In this document: positions 22,269 to 32,400 of the stretch, piece by piece
Layout of the letters: each line of letters begins with the position of its first letter
Position numbering within the stretch: position 1 is the stretch's first letter
DNA from: Oscheius sp. JU75
Taxonomy: Eukaryota > Nematoda > Chromadorea > Rhabditida > Rhabditidae
DNA length: 64,000 nt
NCBI GenBank assembly: GCA_037178855.1
Contig: JASJZC010000006.1
Coordinates: 9,404,501 to 9,468,500 of the forward strand
Reading direction: 5' to 3'
Program-made: the position numbers and the translations under genes
Notes under the pieces: generated by a model
What the model saw: only the letters and a program-made list of their open reading frames with translations
Database searches by the model: none
What the model was told of the DNA's origin: nothing

Positions 22269-23560
22269 GAGCATAGGAATATGTGGCTGTCCGGACTATT
22301 ACGAGGAGACGACCCCCTACGAGTACACGCTCCATAAAGGTGAAGAAACAGTCCCGACAGGCCGAGAACTTCTCCCGATCTCCTTCTACCGCGACCACTT
22401 CTCCATCGATGCCCGACTTAGCAGGACGGTTGAAAAGTATCTAAGAAAAACGGCCCAGTTTCAAGGCAGCGCGATCAGAAGTCTTCAGGATTACGAGGTG
22501 GGCTGGATCTTCTTTGTTGCAAAAAACCTGTTCAGGTGGATGTGAGCGATATACACGATAGTCGAGCCTACCTGCACGCCTTCGGCCTCTTCGAACTGGA
22601 AGTCTTCGTCGATTCCACGACGACAGCCAACGAGTTTCATCTATTCCGTCTAGCATTTCAGTGGTCAGTCTCTTGCCTCTCTTGTACACTAAGCTACCAT
22701 TGGAACTAAGATTCTTGATAACCTGCCAACTTCTCTCCCTGGGGCCCTTCTCCGTACTTTTCCTTCTCAAAATAGCCCGTTCAAAAGCTTTGCATGCTCG
22801 AGGATCGAACCCGGGGTATAGTCGATTTCCAACGTCCAGCGGCACTTGAATTTGAACGGTGATGGCACAGTATTTGCGCGCGAAGAAAAAAATTCCTAAT
22901 TTCTGAATTTTCTCCATTTTCCGCACTTTTTATTTTTAGATTTTTCCACAAAATTGCTGTCAAGTAGATTTACTTAGGCCCCATATCCGATGCCAATCTT
23001 AAAACAACTAAAAAAAGATTGTAAACAGACTGACAGTCTGAGCCCGGGTTACTGTAATTTCCTCGCAAGACCTTTCGCATTCTACCTCTAAAGAATTTGT
23101 AGGTGCCACTGGAGGTTGAAAATCTCTTACCATTACACCACATTGTTGACTAAAACTGAAGGTCTATAACTTTGTATGGCTACAGCCACCACGATTAGAC
23201 TGCTCTAACGCCATAACCGCTCTTTTATACTGTTTGGGGACCGGAAGCTTCTAAATATAATTACTCAGCTCGAAAAAATGCAAAATAGTATTTTATAAAA
23301 ACGCGCGGTCAATCCAAAATAGATCTTTCTTCAGGAACCTGACAAAAGGAACAGCCTACCCGACCATGGACCCCCAACATATCGGCAAAGTGGACAATCG
23401 CTATGTCTTCGCGAATCGCTGGTGGCCACTGAAGACCCCTGGAGCCGTGGCCACGATGGACTTTCATCGTCATGTGAACAATTCCCACATTTTACGAGGC
23501 TCAAAAAATTACAATCTATCGACTTGTGATGACCAATTGCAAATTCCTGTACAGTTCTAG
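22250..23560 (+). CDS. Unidentified coding block, three exons, 5' end unresolved
   Basis: About 22250-22498, 22535-22663 and 23335-23560 read as one frame ending at a stop. Key segments are CGCPDYYEETTPYEYTLHKG, SIDARLSRTVEKYLRKT, the exon with FGLFELEVFVDSTTTANEF, and a last exon with NRYVFANRWWPLKTPG and TMDFHRHVNNSH. The first exon overlaps the final exon of the 268-aa gene in another frame. Either this is a second gene with a hidden start or the two belong together and one base is wrong at the junction. A GT92-like transferase was considered but is not supported by a motif I can point to. The second intron (22664-23334) contains a MITE and a SINE-like repeat. Confidence 0.4.
22817..23122. 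mobile_element. MITE-like element, copy 1
   Basis: The terminal inverted repeats TATAGTCGATTTCCAACGTC (22817) and its diverged complement (23093-23122) match those of a ~470-bp copy at 42060-42527. Internal blocks such as GGCACAGTATTTGCGCGCGA and CGCAAGACCTTTCGCATTCT are shared nearly word for word. No coding capacity. Confidence 0.75.
23121..23213 (-). repeat. SINE-like tRNA-associated repeat, copy on the minus strand
   Basis: Reads GTGGTGGCTGTAGCCATACA, then AGTTATAGACCTTCA and GGTGTAATGGTAAGAGAT on the minus strand. It matches plus-strand copies at 25938-26065 and 31178-31295. Confidence 0.6.
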
Positions 23561-23764
23561 TCTTACCCTGTGATCTCATAAAAGTTTCTTTTACAAGAAA
23601 GGGTAGTCAGATAGAAACGGTATGCTTGACAGGGGTGAACAGAAACTGCATACAGCATCCGTGGATGTCACATTCTCATTGTCCGTGTCTCTCCAAGTTC
23701 AACAGAACGTCCTCTTTGTCAGCCGAAGTTTGTTCCGCTGGCTGACTATCCCTGTCATGGATTG

Positions 23765-23868
23765 ACCAGGCATCACAAACCTGGCTGGCCAGGTAGGCCA
23801 GCGTCTTTTTGCAGCGGGCTAAAAAAAAATTCATTTGGCACTTTTCTATGATTTTCTTTTCTTAGGGT
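23765..23868. repeat. Dispersed GGCCAGG-type repeat, copy 2
   Basis: Near-identical to the copy at about 496-590 over roughly 90 bases, same strand. Confidence 0.7.
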
Positions 23869-24157
23869 AGGGCTGGATCTACCTACAGCAACAAGAAAAA
23901 TAAAAAAGACCTACGTTCCAGGAAGAAATAGGGAAAAATGCGACGATATTCACTAAAAATTCGTTTATTTTTTGTGAAGTGAAGTTTTTAGAAAAAAAAT
24001 GGCTAGTTCATCGGGATCGAAAGTTTGTGTCTGTTAACAGCTGTACTCCCACATATCATGCTATCCAGAGGGTGAGACAAACAGTATCAATGTAAGAATG
24101 GCATACAGACCGGTAGTGCTGGCAAAAAAAGTCTTCTCGGCGGCCTCGTTGCCGACG

Positions 24158-24165
24158 TATATAAG
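24158..24165 (+). promoter_or_regulatory. TATA box
   Basis: TATATAAG lies 33 bases before the ATG of the Gly/His/Tyr-rich secreted gene, implying a very short 5' UTR if transcription starts about 30 bp downstream. Confidence 0.6.
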
Positions 24166-24197
24166 TGCTAGAGGAGGCTGCTGAAGACATTCCACCG

Positions 24198-26314
24198 ATG
24201 AACTCCCTCCCCACCCTCCTCCTTCTCTGCGTCTCCAGCGCCCTCTGCTTGCCACTCGGCCATGCCAGGTTACCCGAGAGGTTGAACAAGAACACAAAGT
24301 TTAGCTACGGCCATGCCGGCTCTAAGTCCGACTACGGCAGCGACGCGGCCCATCATGTTGGGAGTTTTTATGATGGGGAACATGCCGGTCATGATGTGGG
24401 AGCGGCTGGATACTATTCCGGGCACAAAGACGCCGAGCATTCTGCCGCAGCCAAAGCTTCCTCGGGAGCTGCTCACGAGAGCGAAGCGCATGGAGGAGGA
24501 GCGGACAGCAAGTATAACGCGGCCAATAGCGACTTTGGAAAGGGTGAGCCGACTCTGAATCGTTCAAGCTTTTACTCGCTGGCAGCTGCCACGCACAAAG
24601 GTGCGCGGTCTTCTCTGCATTGCGCAGTCGGCTAAAGGTATGATTATAAAATCAAAAGGCTCGGGTTCAAATCCTGGCAGTGACAAACCGTATGCAAAGA
24701 CTTGAAGACACATTTAAAAGTGTTATATTGCCTCATCCAATTGGTCAAAAGTCTCCGTTTCCACTATTTCAGAGATCTCGATCCTATTTTTCATGTTTTC
24801 AAAGGTTTAACCTAGCGCTTTGCACCCACAATCGTTTTCTAGAATGATTTTCCTGGTCGCAGTTTCTAATTGCCATATCAAAAAAACCAAATGGCTCCAT
24901 AATATAGCGAACGCCCGAGTCCGGAGTCGAGCCAGTGTCTCTCAGATGACAGGTAAGTACCCTACCACTCCGCTAAGAGGACAAATTGTGTAGGAATATC
25001 CCGATAGTACGCACCAACTCTAACAATATACAGGCTACGTATCTCCTAAAAGTATCTTCTAAATAGAGAGTACTTTATAAGAGTTGGTGCGCATAAAGGT
25101 TACTGCGATACGCCGCACATTACCTTCAAAGTACACACCAGCTGTGTATGTCCAACTTGTCTAGTTACTTGTCGATATGATTTGTTCAAAAAAAAAGTAT
25201 GACTGCAAAAGATAGGAATTCACCATGGCTATGGTAACGGTGCAGTGTTTCAGACCTGAAGAGCAAGTCGTTCGGCTTCTTCGACTACAAATTCATCCAG
25301 CCCCAGTACCACATGGAGCAGTTCCATAGCGACGAGAAGCACGCCCAGAAGTACGGATCCGATGCCCATCAGGCCGGAGCTAAGCAGCAGCACGAAAACG
25401 GCTTCCACAACGAGGGATACGAGGGATACGGTAGTGCAGAAACTCGTTACAAAAAACATGTTTTTTGTTTGTTCAGACAAGGCTAATCAGGCATACGGAG
25501 GAGAACACGCCGGACATGCTGGAAAGAGTGCTGCCGAGGGACACAAGTTCTCTGACTACAACAACGGATACGGTAAGTGTATGAGCATTTTAGTTTGTCT
25601 AAAATTAAGTGATTTATGGTCTTCAAACAACTCAAAGGCAGCGGTTGTAGTTATACTTGGGTACTCGAGTCAAAGGCGTAAAACTGATGCAGCGATTTTG
25701 TTAAAACCTACCTTATACATCTTAGGCTCGACAAAACGACGACTCGATAAAACACCTCGGGACTCGAGATCGAGTCGAGGTGTTTTCTCGAATTTGAGCG
25801 CGTACACCCCTGGCGTCATTTTTTGCTAGAGGTTCCTTGGATGCATACCTTTCTTGAGCAAAAAAACCGTATTGAGAAAAATGCTGCACCAGGTTTGCGC
25901 CATCGATTCGGGTGTCTGAGTATAGCTATATTGGTAGAGCTGTCTAACTGTGGTGGTTGTGGCCATACAAAATTATAGACCTTCAAAGTTTTAATGAACA
26001 ACATGATGTAATGAGAAGCGCCGCTACGAAACACACGACCTGGGTTCGATCCCCATAGATAACAAACTTTTTCAGCACAATATTTTATAAAAGGCATGGG
26101 AAGGATCCCAAAATGAAAAGAAGCCAGTCTTGCAAGAGCCTTAGACTCAAAATTTCCAGATAACGCCGCCGACAACCACTTCGACAAGGGCTACAACGGC
26201 TACGGGAACGAGAACGGACAGCGCTACGAGGCTCCCCGTCCCCAGCACTACGGACGCGGAAATGGCTATGCCGGTTACGGCTACGACCAATACGCCTTCC
26301 CTCCTTACTACTAA
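24198..26314 (+). CDS. Secreted Gly/His/Tyr/Ala-rich structural-type protein, about 257 aa
   Basis: Four exons (24198-24543, 25254-25430, 25477-25572, 26160-26314) join in phase and stop after FPPYY. Residues 1-17 are a signal peptide (MNSLPTLLLLCVSSALC). The mature protein is low-complexity, built of short repeats such as GEHAGHAGKSAAEGHKF, SDYNNGY and GYNGYGNENG, with many His and Tyr and very few Cys. Such composition fits an extracellular matrix, cuticle or eggshell component that could be cross-linked through tyrosine. The exact role is not known. Two of its introns are long and filled with repeats (two tRNA-like sequences, one foldback element, one MITE, one SINE-like copy). Confidence 0.8.
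24616..24686 (+). repeat. tRNA-like sequence in intron 1 of the Gly/His-rich gene
   Basis: A box TTGCGCAGTCGGCTAAAGG and B box GGGTTCAAATCCTG at tRNA spacing. Acceptor pairing is poor. Confidence 0.45.
24905..24985 (-). repeat. tRNA-like sequence in intron 1 of the Gly/His-rich gene, minus strand
   Basis: Minus strand TTAGCGGAGTGGTAGGGTAC followed by TGGCTCGACTCCGGA. The D arm and B box are recognisable, but the ends do not pair. Confidence 0.45.
25009..25094. repeat. Foldback repeat of the GCGCACCAACTC family
   Basis: The ends TACGCACCAACTCTAA and AAGAGTTGGTGCGCA are inverted copies of each other, and GGCTACGTATC lies between them. Same family as 18623-18698 and 48314-48390. Confidence 0.7.
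25659..25918. mobile_element. MITE-like element with CGAGTC-containing terminal repeats
   Basis: TGGGTACTCGAGTCAAAGGC at the left is matched in inverse by the right end (GGTTTGCGCCATCGATTCGG). Part of it (ACACCCCTGGCGTCATT and the region rich in CGAGTCGA) recurs inverted at 53055-53290. It lies in intron 3 of the Gly/His-rich gene. Confidence 0.6.
25938..26065 (+). repeat. SINE-like repeat ending in a tRNA B box, copy 1
   Basis: Shares with 31178-31295 the order GTCTAACTG, GTGGTTGTGG, CCTTCAAAGTTTTA, GATGTAA, CCGCTACGAA, then CCTGGGTTCGATCCCC. The last part is a Pol III B box. Confidence 0.6.
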
Positions 26315-26428
26315 ACGATAACTTTTTCTAAACAGTTTCAAAAACTTTGGAGATGATTTATAAAATTACAAGGACAAATAAAAAAATTAAAGGGAGATCA
26401 ATTACCGGTTGGGGCGAGAAAGAGCGAT

Positions 26429-29400
26429 TCAGGCTTCTGTTGACGACAACGTACGGCTGGGATCCGAGCTCGGCGACTTTCGCAGATCGGCTCGTTTTGG
26501 TGCGGCGTCGTCTTCTGAGGAGCGACGCTTGATCGTGGTGGTTAGACTCGTGACCTCCGAGTCTTCTTGGGGTACAGCTCGAATCGTCTCCTGCAGCGCT
26601 TCGAAGTCCATCTGGGCCAGGTCTTGTTCCTGGAAGGAAAAAATTAAGAACAAAAAAAGAGAGCACTAACCACATTGTGAATCATCTGTAGTGCTTGTTT
26701 GGCTGGATTCGCGAGTCGCATCACTTCAGCCGGGTCAATTACGACGTTCTTGGTACAGTCGAAGGTCTGAAAGATGACATTCAGTTCAACTTCAATCAAG
26801 ATTAGAACCACGTCGGTTTTTTTTGTTAAAGCTTAGTAGTACATTAGTTTGAATTATTAGAAACTTTTAGAAACTCTGGTCAACTCTTGCTTTCTGGCGT
26901 TTACAATACAATTCTGGCTGTCAAGTTCATAGCTCAAAGTTTATCCAAGAGTCCTCTAGAACTGCAGTTGATACAACCAATTTGCGTTAGAAGCAAGCCG
27001 GTTCTAGCGAGCGGGAAAGATTTAGAGGCTATAATTTTAACGGTGCCAATGTCTGTATAACCACGAAAATCTGGACAAACCTTGTAAATGCCGACGAGCC
27101 GGTCTCCGAGCTCGAACATGTTGTTCCTCAGCGAAATGATGATGAACTGAGCATTCTTGGTTTTCTCCTTCACGTAGTGGCCGATGATCGAGACGTTGCG
27201 GAAGTCAAGAGCCGCGTCAATTTCGTCCATCACGTAGAGCGGTGTGGGACGATATTTGTGCAGGGCGAAGACTAGGGAGAGGGACGAGAGCGTCTTTTCT
27301 CCTCCCGACAAATTCTCAATATTCTTCCACGACTTTTTCGGCGGCCGGACCCTATTTTTTTAGCATTTTTTAGCGGAAAATGAGCGACCTACATGAACTG
27401 AATTCCTTCGGCGAAGGGGTCCAACGAATCCTTGAGGTCGAGAGACGCATCGCCGCCGAGTGTGATCATTTGATACATCTCTTTGAGATTCTTCCCGATC
27501 TCTGTGAATCCTTCCATGAACTCCGAGAGCCGCACGCGTTTCCATTCCTCCATTCGGGCCATGTGGAGCTTATGATTTGTTTGGAGCTTCACCAGCGTCT
27601 CGTGCTCCGCCATGTACTTCTTTGTCTGCAAAAAAAGAATTTAGTGAGCGGAAAAAGTAAGGAAAGTATCATTATAGCCCGTGCCAAACCTTCACCTTGC
27701 GTATTTTTCAGTCGCTACTTTCCTTATTTTTTCCAGTTTCGCACTATATTTACACCGATTTCTTTTCTGAGTCACAGCTTTCAAAGAACACGGGTTGAGG
27801 GACGGAAACGAGACAACTTGCAATGGGTTTCCTCAGGACTCCCCAAATTCAAGTGGAGGCATAATTATATTACTAAAACACGAACCTTTTCAGCATACTC
27901 CTCGATGATTCGCATGTTTAAAAACTCCTTATTCTTCCTCACTTTCTCCTCGAGACGCTTCAGCTGGAACTTCATCTCATCGCGGTCGACGTCTTTCAGA
28001 TCTTCCTCGGTTAAAATCGGCAGCGCTCCGTCATCTCCATCGCTATTCTCAGCCTCCTCCTGATCGTCCATGTCGGTCGTCTTTGGCTTTTTTTTCTGCT
28101 TCTTCTGATGCGCCGCCCGCTCCTCGACCAGGGTCTCTTCGTCAATGATGTGGTCATATTGGGCCGGTTTGCGAATCTTAAAGCGTTTCAATATTGCTGG
28201 GAATAAGGTGGAAAGGCACCTTTTCCGGCAGAAGACCATAATCCTTGATCCGGTGAAGTTTCAGCTGCTTGACTTCGCGTTTCAGCTGGTCGATAGAGCG
28301 GTTAAGGACGGCCAGTTGCTCGGAGATGGTCTTGAACTCGTCGTCGAGGGTCTGAAACATGTTTTTCCAGTGCTAACTGAGGCTTCTTCACACATTCATC
28401 CGTACAACTAAAAAAATTTAGGCATTAGGATGGTCGACTATCACCAGATCCTAGTTTTTAAAAATGAAATCAACTGTCTCCGACGGCTTCACCGTCCCAA
28501 GTAGCTGTGCTGCTTGGATGTCTCTTAACGCAACGGTCTGTGTATCTGGGTGTTTGACCGTGCGTGGCCTATTGTAGACACTAAGGGGTTAGACACGAGG
28601 AACCGGGGGTTCGGATCCCGCCCGGGACCAAATTTTATGTAAAGGGCCATTTTGTAGAGAATTCTTACGTACCTCTACTTGACAAAACACCTACTGCCAA
28701 CAGGGATTGAAGCCGGGTCGCCTACAATCGGCTACGCACACACACACACAGATAGACTCCGTTGCGCTTTAGTAAGAGAGAGAGAGATAAGACAACGACG
28801 AGAACAAAATGAGCTTGACAATAATAACTAGTAATGTTTTCCGAAGAGAGGATCCGAACTAAAAGATATTCAATTCTTATCTAGTTGTGAGTGGACAGCA
28901 AGAGTTAAACTTCAAACCTCAAAAGCAGAAACTTGTGACCAATGATTTTACATATAGTCCTGTGGTTCGGATGACCTTTCATTGTTTCACGACCCGAAAA
29001 AGTGCTAGAAACATACCGATTTCTTCTTGTTAAGCTCGCCCTCTTTCTCATCCTGCTTCGAGTTCTCCTTACGGGCCTCCTTGATACGATTGTCCATCTC
29101 GGAGAGATCGTTCTAAAACACATTTATGGACGGCAAAATCACCAAAATATACCTCATATTCGGTCTTCATTTCTTGTAGTCTCGTGATGGCCTGCTCGAA
29201 CTCCTCTTCCCGGGCTCGCAACGACTGTAGCTCCTTCTCCTTCATGTCTATCACGCCACGGGCTCCCTCGACCTTTCCCTCGGACTTCTTCTTGTCCTTG
29301 TCGTTCGTGTTCATCTTCATCTGCTCCGTATTAATCTCATTCTTGCACTCGGCAATCTTCGCCTTGGCCGTGTTCGAGGCTTCGCGGAATCGCTGAAAAT

Positions 29401-32400
29401 CTCTCTTACTAAAGCGCAACGATGTCTGTGTAGTCATTCCGCGATTAGCGTGTTGAACTATGAACGGAATCAACCTGGGTTCTATATCCGTTTTTGTTTT
29501 CCGGGTGTTTGAAAAGGCAGCAAAGGGCGGCTGGTACGATTTTGAAGCGAGCGAATGCGGATTTTGTAAATTGACGCGCAAACTTGAAACACTGCGCAAG
29601 AAAGATAAAATAAGAAAAATGTGGATTAAGGCCCATAAAATCATTCAAAGAAAGCGGTTTCCAGCGTTTCTGGGTAAGTTAAAAAGGTTTGTTCCATACG
29701 GGAGGCGATCCCGGCAGGTTTGGTTCGTAGTAGTCGTAACCGACTGAGCTATGCGGGCAAAATAACAAAATGGCAAAACTGACCCCAAGAAGCTCGTGGT
29801 AGACCTTCTGCAGTTCATTTTCGGCCTTCTGGAACGCCTGATCGGCCTCGGCAAACTCGCGCTGGGCACGTTCGTGTTCCTCGACGTAGGCGGCCACTTT
29901 GGACCGCTTCCTCTCAATCTCAACCGGGTCGACGGCATTCTTGCCCATCGCGGCTTGGAGCTCCTTGATGTTCTTCTCGAGGGCGACGATTTTCGTGTTG
30001 AGATTCTGAAATTCATGTGGTTGAACATAAAGAGACAGTAACACAAAGGGTAAACGACCAACCGACCCGGACTTTTTGATTTTCTGTATTCCAGCATCTT
30101 CTCGCCTTTTTCGCAGCTTTACGCTCATTTTCTCGATTTCTAAGCGTGTGTACGCGATACATAGCCAAATTCTGTCCTAGAATAATCGACTTAGACAGAA
30201 ACATTACAGAGAAAAATGGATAAAATGTCCGCACAAAGTAAATCAGCGTTTTGTAGATTCCCTTGGTTTTTCTCGGAAAATTTTCGGGCAAGGCAAAGAA
30301 TTTTAAGATGAATTCTGAGGGCGAAACGATTGAAAACACTTAAAAACCAAAAATAAAAGTGATTGTAAAGCACCGAAAAATTCAAACCAAGGATGTTCTT
30401 CGCGGGTCCCAAATTCAGAAAAGGGCGCCTTCTACCATAGGCGAACTGTCCTTTTTAAAAAGTATTGAAAAACATACATTCGTGTCGTTGGTAAGAATGC
30501 GTTTCTGATTCTGAATAGTCTGTTTTTCTTTGCCCATCTCGTAGCGACGCTGCTCGACCTAAATCAGTTCATTTTCTGGCATAAAAAAGGCGCAAATACC
30601 TCAGCCAGGCTGTTGACAACTTTGTTCAGCTTCTCCACCACGCTTTGGGCCTCTGTCCTGTACTGCTCGAGCTCCTCCGCAGCCAGTTTCTTCTCTTTGG
30701 CTTGCTGCACCACGTCGAACTGCTTATGGCCATGCTTGCCCAATAAGGGAGTATAATGAGCGGTATTCCCGCCTCCGGACATCGTTCCTGATGAGTCCAT
30801 CACACCGCCCTCATTGGTGACGTAGCGAGCACGCATATTGTGCCAATTCCTACGGGCTTCTTCCATCGTGTCGACCAGCATCGTGTTCTGTAGGCAGTGG
30901 TAGAAGGCCTTGCGGAATTCCGGTTTGCTGATCTGGATCAAATCGAAGAGTCGAGGAGCGGGCCTAAAAATTGATAGAAAGAACTTTACTTTAAATCGAC
31001 TCCCTGTGGCCGATTACAGAACACTAAGATTTACGGAACGAGTGACTCGGGTTCGATCCCGCTCGAGGTCAAATTTATGGTTAAATGCAATTTTAAAAAG
31101 GTTTGTGGAGCTGAACAAGAATATGCAATTGTTTTTAGAGGTGTCCAGTCTCTCAACAGGCAGGGATCCCAAACCTGAGTTGTCTAACTGAAGTGGTTGT
31201 GGTTTCACAAAGTTACTGCCCTTCAAAGTTTTAGTGAACAGTGTGATGTAACAGTAAGAGATGCCGCTACGAATCAAACGACCCGGGTTCGAAAAAATGT
31301 CAGGTTTACAAGATCCTTAGGAGGCCCAAAAGGTCGTTTTCCAGACATGTAGCTTCAAATAAGGGAAAAACCTACAGCCTGGGACAGTTGTCCATCTGCG
31401 GATTCTGGGCCAACGAATCGAGAACGTAGACCTGATGACGGCCACATTGAACTCGCTTGATGACGTCCAGCGCGGCGTCTCCGTCAGCCTTCGTCTTCAC
31501 GATGAAACTGTCCAGTCCGGACGTGGTGGCGCTGATGGCGAGCTGGTAGCGGTCTTCGACTGTGCCGAGGTCTCCCTGCAAACTGGAGGTTATCCCAGTG
31601 ACTGATCTCTGTCATGGCAAGGAGCGGCAGAACTGGAGGTTATGGCATCTGGACAAAATCCACAGGGAAACTTTTTGTCAAACCCAAAATCGGGCGTGGA
31701 AGGTAGAGGGTAAAGAAGTTGTGTGAAAACCAAAGGGGAACCCTTCAAAGGAAGAGGGGGTCGCGCAAGTCAAGAGAACTTTCTGAACAAGACTAGAGAG
31801 TTACGTAATCAGTCAAGAGAAGCGTCAGACTAGAAACCATACATGAGGAGGTCAAGCGGCCAATGAGATAGGAAGAATCAGATAACAGGATGCGTTAGTT
31901 GATTTCTCATGTGAATCCTGTGTAAAAACTAACCAGACGCCCGTAGAAGTTCTTGATCTTTCCCTCCTCGTGAGCCTTCAGCAGATGGCTCATCACCTGC
32001 TTCACTCCCTTCTTGTCAAAACCCGTGTCGGCGTCTTTGACCCGGGATCCGCAGCGCTCAATCTGCTCTTCCAGGCCGGCTTTCTAAATTCCTTTATCTG
32101 CTAAAGTCTTTAAAAAAAAAAGTACCTGTCCCCTCAGCTTTCTCTGCTGCTCTGTCAAGCGCTCAATCTGTCCGCCAGCCTCATCAAAGCCCTTCTCGCA
32201 TTCGGGCAGACGGGCTCGAATCCGGTCCAGCTCTTCGTGTTTCGCGTCCAGCTGCGTCCTGGCCTCATCGAGACTCCGCGTGGCAGCCTCCATTCGATTC
32301 TTGTGCTTGTCCGAGTCGGAGAGAAGGAGACGAAGTTCCTCTTCAGCCAACTTCCTCTTGGCCTCGGTCTCATCAAGCTCGCCCTGCTTCTCGCCCTTCA

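Noticed and set aside
22441-22926. 161-codon minus frame
   Set aside because: Antisense to exons with better splice support; it enters the MITE.
27380-28063. 227-codon plus frame
   Set aside because: Antisense of two SMC4 exons and the intron between them, with no splice sites or domain.
28735-28790. CA and GA runs as a regulatory feature
   Set aside because: Ordinary dinucleotide repeats in an intron.
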